Program-made: the position numbers and the translations under genes
Notes under the pieces: model-generated
Database searches by the model: none
Seen by the model: the letters and a program-made list of their open reading frames with translations, nothing else
What the model was told of the DNA's origin: nothing
Part shown: piece by piece, positions 52,015-60,689 of the stretch
Layout of the letters: every line of letters starts with the position of its first letter
Numbering within the stretch: the first letter of the stretch is position 1
Assembly (NCBI GenBank): GCA_963756525.1
Contig: CAVWNR010000009.1
Coordinates: forward strand, 1,054,001-1,118,000
Length of the DNA: 64,000 nt
From: CAVWNR01 sp963756525
GTDB taxonomy: Bacteria; Actinomycetota; Actinomycetes; Mycobacteriales; Jatrophihabitantaceae
Reading direction: 5' to 3'

Positions 52015-53191
52015 CTCCGCGCACGACCGTGCCGGCTGCACCGAGCATCGCGGCGTCGGCGCCCAGCTCCGACACGCGCACCTGCACCGGCGCGCCGCTG
52101 ATCACCCGGCGGGTCAGCTCGGCCGACACCGGTTCGACGAGCCGCTCGCCGACCCGGGCGTAGAAGCCGCCCAGGACCACCGCCGGCACGTCCAGCAGGT
52201 TGACGGCGCCGGCGAGCGCCAATCCCAGCGCCCGGCCGGCCCGGGTCAACGCCGCCGTGGCCCGCCGCTCGCCCCGGGCCAACCGGGCCAGAAGGTCGTC
52301 TTCGCTCACTGCGCGGGCCGCACGCAGCAGGGCCGTCTGACCGGCGAGCTGTTCCAGGCAGCCCCGGCTGCCGCAGCCGCAGCGCGGCCCGCGCGGGTCG
52401 ACGCTCAGGTGGCCCAGCTCGCCGGCGAAACCGCGCACGCCGCGAAACAGCGTGCCGCCCAGCACGATGGCGCCGCCGACCCCGATCTCGCCGGAGACGT
52501 GCACGAAGTCGGCCGGCGCGCCGCCGTACCAATGCTCGGCGAGCGCAGCCAGGTTCGCCTCGTTGTCGACCGCTCGTAGCGGCACCTCCAGCAGCCCGGC
52601 CAGCAGATCGCCGGCCGGGACATCCCGCCATCGCGGCAGGTTGGGTGCGCGGCGCAACACTCCCGCCTCGTCGAGCAAGCCCGGCAGCGCCAGAGCCGCG
52701 CCCGCGACGGGGACGTTCGAAGCTCCGATCGCCGCCGCGGCCAGCCGGGCCGCACGGCGCACGCCGTCCCGCGGCGTGCTGACCGCGACCTGCTCGACCC
52801 GGCGCGCACGCACGGCCCCGGTGAGGTCGACCACGCAGGCCGAGACGTAGTCGATGTTCACCTCGACGCCGAGGCCGCCCGGACCATCCGGGTTGAGCCG
52901 CAGCGGGCTGCCGGGACGGCCGCGGGCGACCCGGTCGGGCTCGAGCTCGACGAGCAGCCCGTTGTCGAGCAGGTCGTCGACGAGGACCGAGACGGTCGCC
53001 CGGGTCAGCCCGGTGGCGTGCGCGATCTTCGCGCGGGTCGTCCCGGCCTCGGCGGCGACCCGGTCCAGCACGAGAGCGCGGTTGTGGGCACGGACCGTCC
53101 GCGAGCCGGCTCCGGTGCGACTTTGCCCCGCTGTGACACGTAAACGGGGCTCCGCAACGTGTCGGAGCGGGGCAAAGTCGCCGGTGGTCAC
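51953..53191 (-). CDS. xylR: ROK-family regulator of the xylose operon
   Basis: A 412-aa repressor: winged helix (AHNRALVLDRVAAEAGTTRAKIA, TGLTRATVSVLVDDLLDNGLLVE) then a ROK domain with DNEANLAALAEHWYG, GIAGEL-like GFAGELGHLSV and the intact zinc motif PRCGCGSRGCLEQLA. The only in-frame start before the HTH is GTG 53191, which overlaps the xylB stop (GTGA). Codons 5-23 are encoded by a long hairpin, so this N-terminal stretch has no family similarity. Its 3' end overlaps the convergent siderophore-interacting gene. It likely controls xylAB. Confidence 0.88.
   Translation of the reverse strand: MTTGDFAPLRHVAEPRLRVTAGQSRTGAGSRTVRAHNRALVLDRVAAEAGTTRAKIAHATGLTRATVSVLVDDLLDNGLLVELEPDRVARGRPGSPLRLNPDGPGGLGVEVNIDYVSACVVDLTGAVRARRVEQVAVSTPRDGVRRAARLAAAAIGASNVPVAGAALALPGLLDEAGVLRRAPNLPRWRDVPAGDLLAGLLEVPLRAVDNEANLAALAEHWYGGAPADFVHVSGEIGVGGAIVLGGTLFRGVRGFAGELGHLSVDPRGPRCGCGSRGCLEQLAGQTALLRAARAVSEDDLLARLARGERRATAALTRAGRALGLALAGAVNLLDVPAVVLGGFYARVGERLVEPVSAELTRRVISGAPVQVRVSELGADAAMLGAAGTVVRGVIAEPDGAGSSSPWRRAVRR
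53117..53181. repeat. Long hairpin embedded in the start of xylR
   Basis: The 16-bp perfect arms 53117-53132 and 53166-53181 continue after a 2x2 internal loop into GACACGT (53135-53141) / ACGTGTC (53157-53163), 23 bp in all, with a 15-nt loop. It begins 10 nt into the xylR coding sequence. It could slow ribosomes or end transcription between xylB and xylR. Confidence 0.85.
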
Positions 53192-54600
53192 CGGTCGCGG
53201 ACCGCGGCGTACTGCTCGCGGACGGCCGGCACCGGATCGGCGTCGAACCGCTCGACGCCGGCCGGTGTCCATTCCGGCAGCGTGCCGGTGAGCGTCCACG
53301 CCGCTTGACGGGCCGCACCGTCCGCCACGTACTCGCCGGGGGCGGGGACGGCGACCGGTCGGCCCAGCACCGCTGGTGCGATCCGCCGCACCGCCTCCGA
53401 CCGCGCGCCGCCGCCGACCAGGATCAGTCGCCGCACATCGATGTCCTGCGCGATCAGGGCGTCCAGGCCGTCGGCGAGCCCACAGAGCATCCCTTCGACG
53501 GCCGCGCGGGCCAGGTCGGCGGGCGTCGAGTTCGCGAGCCGCAGCCCGCGCAGCGCACCGGTAGCGTCCGGGCGGTTCGGCGTCCGCTCGCCTTCCAGGT
53601 AGGGCACGAGCACCAGCCCGCCCGCGCCGGGCGGCGCCGACAGGGCAAGTCGCGACAGCTCGTCGTGGCCCACCCGGAGCAGTGCCGCCGCCGCGTCGAG
53701 CACGCGGGACGCGTTCAGCGTGCAGACGAGCGGCAGGAAGTCGCCGCTGGCCGAGGCGAACCCGGCTACCGCTCCGGACGGGTCGGCGGCCGGCGGGTGG
53801 GCACTCACCGCGCACACCACCCCGGACGTGCCGATGGAGACCACCACGTCGCCGGCCGCCGCGCCGACTCCGAGCGCCGCCGCGGCGTTGTCGCCCGCGC
53901 CGGGGCCGAGCAGCGGCCCGCCGTCGGGCCCCCCGCGGTCGGTTGCCGCGTGACCCGCCGGCTCGGCCGGGCCGAGTACGCGCGGCACCGCGGCGTCGCG
54001 CCCGAACGCGAGGCGCAGCAGGTCGGGTCGGTACGAACCCGCGGCCGCCGACCAGTAACCGGTGCCGCTGGCGTCGCTGCGGTCGGTGCTGAGCTCGGCG
54101 ATGTCGGCGCAACTTGCGCCTGCGTCGCGCAGTCGAGCAGTGAGCCAGTCGTGTGGGAGGCAGACGGCGGCGGTTCGAGCCGCGTTGGCCGGCTCGTGCT
54201 CGGCCAGCCAGCGCAGCTTCGTCGCGGTGATCGACGCGACCGGTACGACGCCGACCGCCTCAGCCCACGCCGCCGGGCCGCCGAGCTCGTCGACCAGGTC
54301 GATGGCCGCTCCCGCGGAGCGGGTGTCGTTCCACAGCAGCGCGTCGCGGACGACCGTGCCCGACTCTTCCAGGCAGACCATGCCGTGTTGCTGGCCACCG
54401 ACGGCGACCGCGGCCACGTCGGCGAGTCCGCCCGCCTCGGCGATCGCCGCCTGCAGCGCGTCCCACCAGGCGGCCGGGTCGACGGAGGTGCCATCGGGAT
54501 GTCGAGCTCGGCCGATGCGGACAAGCGCGCCCGACTCGGCGTCCCGGATGACGACCTTGCACGACTGGGTGGAGGAATCCACCCCCGCGACCAGCGTCAC
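53188..54600 (-). CDS. xylB: Xylulokinase
   Basis: A 470-aa FGGY kinase that phosphorylates D-xylulose. VAGVDSSTQSCKVVIRD is the phosphate 1 loop, VAVGGQQHGMVCL the sugar-binding motif with the conserved Gln-His-Gly, GPGAGDNAAAALGVG the second-domain signature with the catalytic Asp, and ILVGGGARSEAVRRI the adenosine motif. The start is GTG 54600, overlapping the xylA stop by 4 bp. It is the middle gene of xylA-xylB-xylR. Confidence 0.95.
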   Translation of the reverse strand: MTLVAGVDSSTQSCKVVIRDAESGALVRIGRARHPDGTSVDPAAWWDALQAAIAEAGGLADVAAVAVGGQQHGMVCLEESGTVVRDALLWNDTRSAGAAIDLVDELGGPAAWAEAVGVVPVASITATKLRWLAEHEPANAARTAAVCLPHDWLTARLRDAGASCADIAELSTDRSDASGTGYWSAAAGSYRPDLLRLAFGRDAAVPRVLGPAEPAGHAATDRGGPDGGPLLGPGAGDNAAAALGVGAAAGDVVVSIGTSGVVCAVSAHPPAADPSGAVAGFASASGDFLPLVCTLNASRVLDAAAALLRVGHDELSRLALSAPPGAGGLVLVPYLEGERTPNRPDATGALRGLRLANSTPADLARAAVEGMLCGLADGLDALIAQDIDVRRLILVGGGARSEAVRRIAPAVLGRPVAVPAPGEYVADGAARQAAWTLTGTLPEWTPAGVERFDADPVPAVREQYAAVRDR

Positions 54601-55784
54601 CCGCGGGCGCCGAGCAGGTGCTCCAGGGCCAGCTGGTTGAGGTGGACGACGCCGTAGCCCTGCGCGCCCGCCGCGTCGGCGTCGAACTCTTCGTATGCGG
54701 CGCGGTCGGCGAGCAGCTCGGCGTACGACTCCTCCGGCCCCAGTGTCGGAGTCGCCAGCTCGGCGACGCGGGTGGCGGCGAGGGCTTCGGCGACCTCGGG
54801 GTCGGCGCGAAACGCCTGCGCCCGTTCGCGCAGCAGCAGGTAGGTCGACATGTTGGCCGCTGCCGACGCCCACACCCCGTCGATGTTCTCCGTCCGCAGC
54901 GGCTTGTAGTCGAAGTGCCGTGGCCCGTCGTAGGCCGGCGCGCCGTCGAGGAAGCCGTTCTCCAGCAGGTCGACCAGGAAAAACGCGTTGAGCAGGTCAC
55001 CGTGGCCGAAGACCAGATCCTGGTCGTACTTGATCGAGCGCTGGCCGTTCAGGTCGATGTGGAAGAGCTTTCCCGCCCAGAGCGCCTGCCCGATCCCGTG
55101 CGCGAAGTTCAACCCGGCCATCTGCTCGTGGCCGACCTCGGGGTTCACGCCGACGAGGTCGCCGTGCTCCAGCTCAGCAATGAACGCCAACGCGTGACCG
55201 ACCGTCGGCAGCAGGATGTCGCCGCGCGGCTCGTTCGGCTTGGGCTCGATCGCGAAACGGATGCCGTAGCGCTTGTCCGTGACGTAGGAGGCCAGCGTGT
55301 CGATCGCCTCCCGGTAGCGGTCGAGCGCGGCGCGGATGTCCTTGGCGGCGTCGGACTCGGCACCCTCGCGGCCGCCCCAGAACACGTAGGTCCGCGCGCC
55401 GAGCTCGGCGGCCAGGTCGAGGTTGCGCATCACCTTGCGCAGCGCGAAGCGGCGCACCGACCGGTCGTTGCTGGTGAAGCCGCCGTCCTTGAACACCGGA
55501 TGGGTGAACAGGTTCGTCGTCATCATCGGCACGACGAGCCCGGTGTCGGCGAGCGCACCCTTGAAGCGTTCGATGTGCTTCTCACGCTCGGAGTCCGTCG
55601 ACCCGAACGGGATCAGGTCGTCGTCGTGGAACGTCACGCCGTACGCGCCGAGCTCGGCCAGGCGGTGCACCGACTCCACCGGGTCGAGTGGCGGGCGGGT
55701 CGCGTCGCCGAACGGGTCGCGCGCCGGCCAACCGACGGTCCAGAGTCCGAAGCTGAATCTGTCTTCCCGAGTCGGCTCTACCAT
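54597..55784 (-). CDS. xylA: Xylose isomerase
   Basis: A 395-aa TIM-barrel isomerase of the short, actinobacterial class I type, converting D-xylose to D-xylulose. GVTFHDDDLIPFG contains the catalytic His, TYVFWGGREGAE and FAIEPKPNEPRGDILLPTVGH the metal-binding Glu/Lys/Asn set, NPEVGHEQMAGLNF and HIDLNGQRS the second metal site. AAAAGGTGG precedes the ATG at 55784. It is the first gene of the xyl operon. Confidence 0.96.
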   Translation of the reverse strand: MVEPTREDRFSFGLWTVGWPARDPFGDATRPPLDPVESVHRLAELGAYGVTFHDDDLIPFGSTDSEREKHIERFKGALADTGLVVPMMTTNLFTHPVFKDGGFTSNDRSVRRFALRKVMRNLDLAAELGARTYVFWGGREGAESDAAKDIRAALDRYREAIDTLASYVTDKRYGIRFAIEPKPNEPRGDILLPTVGHALAFIAELEHGDLVGVNPEVGHEQMAGLNFAHGIGQALWAGKLFHIDLNGQRSIKYDQDLVFGHGDLLNAFFLVDLLENGFLDGAPAYDGPRHFDYKPLRTENIDGVWASAAANMSTYLLLRERAQAFRADPEVAEALAATRVAELATPTLGPEESYAELLADRAAYEEFDADAAGAQGYGVVHLNQLALEHLLGARG

Positions 55785-55797
55785 GATCGCCCACCTT

Positions 55798-55830
55798 TTG
55801 TTTAGACGCTGAACTTAAGACTTGGACGCT
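55798..55830. promoter_or_regulatory. xyl operon promoter/operator region
   Basis: An AT-richer island, TTTAGACGCTGAACTTAA (55801-55818), lies just upstream of the xylA ribosome site. Its TTTAGA / CTTAA ends and the repeat of GACGCT (55805, 55825) suggest the XylR site. Assignment rests on position only. Confidence 0.4.
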
Positions 55831-55866
55831 ACCACCCGCGCCGCATGATCGGCAGACTCGGCCGGT

Positions 55867-56259
55867 ATGGACGCGCGACAGGTGCAGGGTTTGATGCCGT
55901 TCGCGGGGGCGGTCGGCGTCGAGTTCGTGACCGCGGAGGCCGGCGAGGTCGTGGGACGCCTCAACTGGGCGCCGGAGCGCACCACCGCCGGCGGCGTGCT
56001 GCACGGCGGCGCGCTGATGACCCTCGCCGACAGCGTCGGCGGGGCGTGTGCGTTCCTGAACCTGCCGGCAGGCGCGGGCACCTCGACGATCAGTTCCAGC
56101 ACGGTGTTCCTCGGCGCCGTCCGCGAGGGGACGGTGGTGGCGACGTCGCGGCCGCTGCACGTGGGACGCAGCACGATCGCCGTGCAGACCGAATTGCGCG
56201 ACGGCGATGGCCGGCTGGTCGCCGTCGTCACCCAGACCCAGGCCGTGCTGGGACGGTAG
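55867..56259 (+). CDS. PaaI-family hotdog thioesterase
   Basis: A 130-aa single-hotdog acyl-CoA thioesterase. The PaaI signature is TTAGGVLHGGALMTLADSVGG, with the His-Gly-Gly loop and catalytic Asp, followed by TISSSTVFLGAVREGTVVAT. It hydrolyses short or aromatic acyl-CoA thioesters; the physiological substrate is unknown. It converges with the SGNH lipase gene and shares a promoter region with xylA on the other side (82 bp). Confidence 0.9.
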   Translation: MDARQVQGLMPFAGAVGVEFVTAEAGEVVGRLNWAPERTTAGGVLHGGALMTLADSVGGACAFLNLPAGAGTSTISSSTVFLGAVREGTVVATSRPLHVGRSTIAVQTELRDGDGRLVAVVTQTQAVLGR

Positions 56260-56274
56260 TGCCGCCACACGGGG

Positions 56275-57156
56275 CTAAGAGCTCGCCGGCGCGGTCGCGA
56301 CAGCGAGCACCGCCGCCGCCATCTGTGCCTCGCCGGTTGCGTTGAGGTGGAACGGCGCGGCGAGGCTCGTCGGCAACAGCGGCTCGACCCACCGCGTGCC
56401 GGTCGGCGTGCACATATCGTGCCCGATCGACGCGGTATAGACGTCGACGAACCGCGCGCCGGCCGCAGTGGCCTGCTCGGCCAGCATGGCGTTGAGCCGC
56501 ACCTCCACACCGTTGAGGTAGCTGGCATCGCCGTTCGTGAACGGCACGTCCGGCCAGCAGCCTCCGCTTACTGGGAGCAGGTCCGGATAGCCGACGACAA
56601 GCAGGCGTGCCTGGGGCGCCCGCTGACGGAGGGCCGCCAGCACCGCGCCGATCTTGGGCGCGGTGGCCGCGACGCGCGCGGCGAGCTGGTCGACGCCGTT
56701 CGAGTCGTAGTGGTCCTTGCACGGCGTGCCCACCGGCACCAGCGAGGCACAGTGCTCGAGGATCGAGTCGAACCCGATGTCGTTGCCGCCCAGCGTGAGC
56801 GTGACGAGCGTCGTCGACGCGCTGACCGCGTCGGCCTGCGGCGGGTTCTGCCCGCCAGGGACAGACTCGGCGGCGAGCGCGTCCGCGGTCGTGGCGCCGG
56901 TGCAGCTGACGTCGGTGAACGTCGCGGCGTGCAGGCTGCCCTGCACGACGTGCGGGTAGTCCTCGGCCGAGCGCAGACAGCCCCGCGGTGAGCCGATCGG
57001 CGCGCCGGTCAGCATGCCGGCCGCGTAGGAATCGCCGAGCGCGGCGTAGCTCCCGCGGGGCGCGCTGTGACCGGAGCACGCTGCGAGCACCACCAGCAGC
57101 ACGCCGACGAGCACGATCGCCCCGCCGCGACGCAGCATCCGGCACACCGCGACCAC
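56275..57156 (-). CDS. Secreted SGNH/GDSL-type lipase (lipoprotein)
   Basis: A 293-aa exported esterase. The N-terminus is a signal peptide ending in a lipobox (VVLAAC, Cys27), so the protein is probably anchored to the membrane. Block I is YAALGDSYAAG (Ser43), block III TLGGNDIGF and block V PFHLNATGE with the catalytic His. Six or more Cys residues in the domain fit the disulfides of Streptomyces SGNH lipases. The start may be GTG 57156 or ATG 57138. Confidence 0.9.
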   Translation of the reverse strand: MVAVCRMLRRGGAIVLVGVLLVVLAACSGHSAPRGSYAALGDSYAAGMLTGAPIGSPRGCLRSAEDYPHVVQGSLHAATFTDVSCTGATTADALAAESVPGGQNPPQADAVSASTTLVTLTLGGNDIGFDSILEHCASLVPVGTPCKDHYDSNGVDQLAARVAATAPKIGAVLAALRQRAPQARLLVVGYPDLLPVSGGCWPDVPFTNGDASYLNGVEVRLNAMLAEQATAAGARFVDVYTASIGHDMCTPTGTRWVEPLLPTSLAAPFHLNATGEAQMAAAVLAVATAPASS

Positions 57157-57157
57157 C

Positions 57158-57802
57158 TCAACTTCCAGGATGCCGCGCGATCGCGATCGGTCGGGTCGCC
57201 GTCGCGTGCAGCACGGGCCGGTACCCCGCGGAAAGCGTTGCGACGGTGCCCCGCGGCGTGATCACTGACAGCTGTACAGCGGCGGGCAGCGGGCGGCGCT
57301 GCCGATAGCCGCCCGGTGTCCACTCCAGCAGCTCGCCGTCGGCGACCAACCAGGCGCGTCCGTCGACCTCGACCATTGTGCCGGGCGGCAGCCGGTGGGG
57401 TGGGGCGCGGTACATGCGGCGCAGACCCGGTCCGATCAGCCGGTCGGCGTGCAGCTGTGCGTCGATCGCCGCAGCGCGCACCGCGCCGCCGGGATGGGCC
57501 GCGGCCCAGGCCTGCTTGAATGCCCGCAGCTCGCGAGCACGACACTCCCCGCACGGGCGGTGGCCGGCCGCCAGCGCGGTGGCCTCGTCGAGGAAGAAGA
57601 GCTCGGTCAGCCGGTCCGGCCGCCACAGCTGCCGCCGCCGTTCCTTGAACTCGAGCAGGCAGATCAGCCAGGCGCGGGTGGCGAAGTACCGGGCGAGGCT
57701 GCCGTGCCGATCCAGCAGCCGCCCCCGGTTGCCCCAGAACATGCCGCGATCGGCGACCGCGACGAGCTCGCCGAACGGGGTGACACGGTTCTGCCTGGGC
57801 AC
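57158..57802 (-). CDS. Conserved hypothetical protein with a PCxxC motif
   Basis: A 214-aa protein of a family seen in diverse bacteria, without an assigned function. The conserved region is MPRQNRVTPFGELVAVADRG, FWGNRGRLLD, AWLICLLEFKERRRQLWRP and TELFFLDEATALAAGHRPCG followed by ECRARELRAFKQAW. The Cys-x-x-Cys in RPCGECRA may bind a metal. The second half holds two small beta motifs (PGTMVEVDGRAWLV). The stop is 1 bp from the SGNH lipase start, suggesting cotranscription. Confidence 0.82.
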   Translation of the reverse strand: MPRQNRVTPFGELVAVADRGMFWGNRGRLLDRHGSLARYFATRAWLICLLEFKERRRQLWRPDRLTELFFLDEATALAAGHRPCGECRARELRAFKQAWAAAHPGGAVRAAAIDAQLHADRLIGPGLRRMYRAPPHRLPPGTMVEVDGRAWLVADGELLEWTPGGYRQRRPLPAAVQLSVITPRGTVATLSAGYRPVLHATATRPIAIARHPGS

Positions 57803-57841
57803 GCCGCCAGCATGGCCGACCCCACCGACAATTTCGCGAGC

Positions 57842-58963
57842 TCAACCCGGGCAGGCGGGCGAGAGCTCCAGCCGGATGACCGCACCGTCGGCGACGGCGT
57901 AGCCCGCGCCGGCTCGCGAGGCCACCGGCCCGCTCACGTTCGACCAGTCGGCGCGGACCTCGCCGGTCGCCGCGTCCACGCAGGAGAGTCCCTCGCTGCC
58001 CCCGTCGCGCACCCAGACCACCGATCCGCCCGCCCACACCTGCGCGCCCGGACCGACCTGCGGGTCGACCGGGCTCACCGCGAACGGCTGCAGCGTCGTC
58101 GGATCCAGGTGCAGCACGTGCGGGCCGTCGCCGTAGCCGGTCAGCCAGATCTGGTTCGCCGACACCGCGATCGACGTCTTGCCGAGCAGGAGTGAGCCGG
58201 GCAGCACCGTCACCCGCCCGGCGCGAACCTGCAGCATGCGGGTCGGCCAGCCCGACGAGGTCGCGATCAGCCGCTGCCGGAGCGGGTCGGCCGCGATCGC
58301 GATCGTCGCTCCGGCGTAGGCCGGCACGCGGGCGGCCGCGACATCGTCCGGTCCGAGGACGTAGATGCCCGCCGACGTCGCGAGCCACAGCCGGCCGCCG
58401 AAGAGCGCTCCGTCCGAGACCTGGGCCGGGACGCGGATCACCCGGCTGACCGTCACACCTGGCTCCCCGGAGGTGATCTGCACCGTGCTCGTGGCAGCCG
58501 AGGCGACCAGCCAGCTGCGCTGCGCGGGCTCGTCGACGAACAGACGCTGCGCGATGCTCGCCCCGGCGGGGACGGTGTCGTTGCCGAGCAGCGAACCGCC
58601 GTCGACCCGGCTGACGACGCCGTCGGCCTGCAGCACGTAGAGCCCGTGCTCCCCGAGCACCAAGTCGACGGCCGGCGCCGGCGTCAGCAGCCCGATCGGC
58701 TGGCCGCCGGCTCCGGGCACGGCCGATGACACGGACGGCACCCGGGATGCGACTGGGCGGCTGCTCGGCGCCGCGACCGGATATCCGCCGCCCCGCGTGA
58801 GCAGGACGCCCACCAGCGCCCCGACGGCGGCGAGTACTGCGCCCGCCAGCAGCCAGCGCGAACGCGGGCCCCGCCGGCCGGGGCGGCGGAACTCGACGAC
58901 CTCGTCCGGCCCGACCACGGGCACGTCGACGGGCGCCACTACCGGCTCGTCCGGCGAGCTCAC
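57842..58963 (-). CDS. Membrane-anchored beta-propeller-like hypothetical protein
   Basis: A 373-aa protein. An acidic cytoplasmic N-terminus (~33 aa, VAPVDVPVVGPDEVVEFRR) is followed by Arg/Pro-rich residues and one transmembrane helix (WLLAGAVLAAVGALVGVLL). A Ser/Pro linker leads to an extracytoplasmic domain of repeated ~40-residue beta units (GLYVLQADGVVSRVDGGSLL, GGRLWLATSAGIYVLGP, ANQIWLTGYGDGPHVLHLDP), like a WD/PQQ-type propeller. No catalytic motif is visible. The plan resembles the 48627 protein. Confidence 0.75.
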   Translation of the reverse strand: MSSPDEPVVAPVDVPVVGPDEVVEFRRPGRRGPRSRWLLAGAVLAAVGALVGVLLTRGGGYPVAAPSSRPVASRVPSVSSAVPGAGGQPIGLLTPAPAVDLVLGEHGLYVLQADGVVSRVDGGSLLGNDTVPAGASIAQRLFVDEPAQRSWLVASAATSTVQITSGEPGVTVSRVIRVPAQVSDGALFGGRLWLATSAGIYVLGPDDVAAARVPAYAGATIAIAADPLRQRLIATSSGWPTRMLQVRAGRVTVLPGSLLLGKTSIAVSANQIWLTGYGDGPHVLHLDPTTLQPFAVSPVDPQVGPGAQVWAGGSVVWVRDGGSEGLSCVDAATGEVRADWSNVSGPVASRAGAGYAVADGAVIRLELSPACPG

Positions 58964-59001
58964 CGCTCGATTGTCGCCCTCGCGGATGAGAGCCCGGCGG
59001 C

Positions 59002-59493
59002 TCAGACCGCGCGCTGCATCTCGTCCAGAATGAAGACGGTCTGCGTCGCGACGATGTCAGGCATGGTCTGCAGCCGGTTCAGCACCAGGTCGCGCAGGCT
59101 CGCCGCATCGTGGGTGCGCACCAGCAGCACCAGGTCGTTCTCGCCCGAGACGAGCGCGCCGTGCCACACCTCGGGAATCTCCGAGATCCGCTGCCGCACT
59201 TCCTTCCAGGAATGCTGGCTGATCTTGAGGTAGACGTAGGCGGAAATGTCGAACCCGTACCGTTCGGGGTCGACGACGGCCGTATAGCCGGTGATCACCC
59301 CCTGGCGCTGCAGCCGCTCGACCCGGGCGTAGGCGCCGGCCCGGGAGATGTGCAGCTTCTCGGCGAGAGCCCGCATCGAGCTGCGACCGTCGGCGCGCAA
59401 CGCCGCCACGATGCGCCGATCGGTGTCGTCCAGTCGGGGCGTGCTGGCCGTTTGTCCACTCGGTGGGCGTGAGTCGCCGGTCCACCCGGTCAC
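59002..59493 (-). CDS. Lrp/AsnC-family regulator
   Basis: A 163-aa regulator with a 20-residue variable N-terminus, the AsnC HTH (LDDTDRRIVAALRADGRSSM, RALAEKLHISRAGAYARVERL) and an RAM effector domain (DISAYVYLKISQ, VWHGALVSGENDLVLLVRTHD). The start is GTG 59493. It is divergent from the branched-chain 2-oxoacid dehydrogenase genes with 89 bp between, so it is a BkdR-like candidate, probably responding to a branched-chain amino acid. Confidence 0.9.
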   Translation of the reverse strand: MTGWTGDSRPPSGQTASTPRLDDTDRRIVAALRADGRSSMRALAEKLHISRAGAYARVERLQRQGVITGYTAVVDPERYGFDISAYVYLKISQHSWKEVRQRISEIPEVWHGALVSGENDLVLLVRTHDAASLRDLVLNRLQTMPDIVATQTVFILDEMQRAV

Positions 59494-59505
59494 ATGGCTC
59501 AGTCT

Positions 59506-59547
59506 ACGGCTCCCAGTAGCCGTGTGTCTCGAATCGGCCGGCGATTC
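59506..59547. promoter_or_regulatory. Inverted repeats in the lrp/bkd divergent promoter
   Basis: ACGGCT-N6-AGCCGT at 59506-59523 and GAATCG-N5-CGATTC at 59531-59547 are perfect 6-bp inverted pairs between the Lrp gene and the E1alpha gene. They are the best candidates for the Lrp binding sites. Confidence 0.5.
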
Positions 59548-59582
59548 TGGATCATTGGCTCTGCGCGTCCCACACTGGCAGC

Positions 59583-60689
59583 ATGACCCTTGCCGAGCAC
59601 CCACACCCCGACATCAGGGACCGCAATCTGCTGCCGACCCCGACGGCGCTGCGGCTGATCGAGCCGTCCGGCGCGCTCGCGGCCGACGCGACCCACCGCC
59701 TGCCCGAGGACGCGGTGCTGCTCGACCTCTACCGGCGCATGGTTGTCGGGCGCCGCTTCGACGCGCAGGCGACCACGCTCACCAAGCAGGGCCGGCTGGC
59801 CGTCTACCCGTCCAGCCGCGGGCAGGAGGCGTGCCAGGTCGGCGCGGTGGCGGCGCTCGGCCAGCAGGACTGGCTCTTCCCGACCTACCGCGACTCGATG
59901 GCGCTGGTGACCCACGGCGTAGACCCGGTCGAGACCCTCACCCTGCTGCGCGGTGACTGGCACCTCGGCTACGACCCGTACGCGGTTCGCGCCGGCGCGC
60001 AGTGCACCCCGCTCGCCACGAACACGCTGCACGCCGTGGGCTTTGCCCGCGCGGCACGGCTGCAAGGCCAGGACACGGTCGCCCTGGTGCTCCTCGGCGA
60101 CGGCGCGACGAGTGAGGGCGACGCCCACGAGGCGCTCAACTTCGCCGCGGTGTGGCAGGCGCCGGTGGTCTTCCTGGTGCAGAACAACGGCTACGCGATC
60201 AGCGTGCCGATCGCCAAGCAGACGGCGGCACCGAGCCTGGCGCATAAGGGAGTCGGCTACGGCATCCAAGGGATGCTGATCGACGGCAACGACGCGGCGA
60301 TGGTCTACGCGGCCGTCCACGACGCGGTCGAGGCGGCGCGCCGCGGCGAGGGGCCGACGCTGATCGAGGCGCTGACCTACCGGATCGAGGCGCATACCAA
60401 CGCCGACGACGCCGGGCGCTACCGCAACGCCGAGGAGGTCGAGCACTGGCGCGCCCGCGACCCGATCGAGCGGCTGGAAAGGCACCTGAACAACCGCAAG
60501 CTGCTCTGCGAGGACGCGCGGGCGGACATCACGCAGGACGCCGAGGCGCTGGCCGCGGGGCTGCGCGAGCGGATGAACGCCGAGCCTGTGCTCGATCCGG
60601 CGGAGCTCTTCGCGCACGTGTACGCCGAGCCGACCGCGGCGCTTCTGGCCCAGGCGGAGCAGCTCGCCGAGGAGCTGGCCGGGCCATGA
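59583..60689 (+). CDS. Branched-chain 2-oxoacid (or pyruvate) dehydrogenase E1 alpha
   Basis: A 368-aa thiamine-diphosphate subunit. YPSSRGQEACQVGA is the conserved alpha motif, LLGDGATSEGDAHEALNFAAVW and QNNGYAIS form the TPP/Mg motif, and AHTNADDAGRYR near residue 265 is the phosphorylation-loop-like region. It is the first gene of an E1alpha-E1beta-E2 operon. Without an E3 gene the complex must share a lipoamide dehydrogenase encoded elsewhere. The branched-chain assignment rests on the divergent Lrp gene and sequence type. Confidence 0.92.
   Translation: MTLAEHPHPDIRDRNLLPTPTALRLIEPSGALAADATHRLPEDAVLLDLYRRMVVGRRFDAQATTLTKQGRLAVYPSSRGQEACQVGAVAALGQQDWLFPTYRDSMALVTHGVDPVETLTLLRGDWHLGYDPYAVRAGAQCTPLATNTLHAVGFARAARLQGQDTVALVLLGDGATSEGDAHEALNFAAVWQAPVVFLVQNNGYAISVPIAKQTAAPSLAHKGVGYGIQGMLIDGNDAAMVYAAVHDAVEAARRGEGPTLIEALTYRIEAHTNADDAGRYRNAEEVEHWRARDPIERLERHLNNRKLLCEDARADITQDAEALAAGLRERMNAEPVLDPAELFAHVYAEPTAALLAQAEQLAEELAGP

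Noticed and set aside
51953..54112. 719-codon minus-strand frame
   Set aside because: The upstream part is a shadow of xylB; only the ROK regulator from 53191 is supported.
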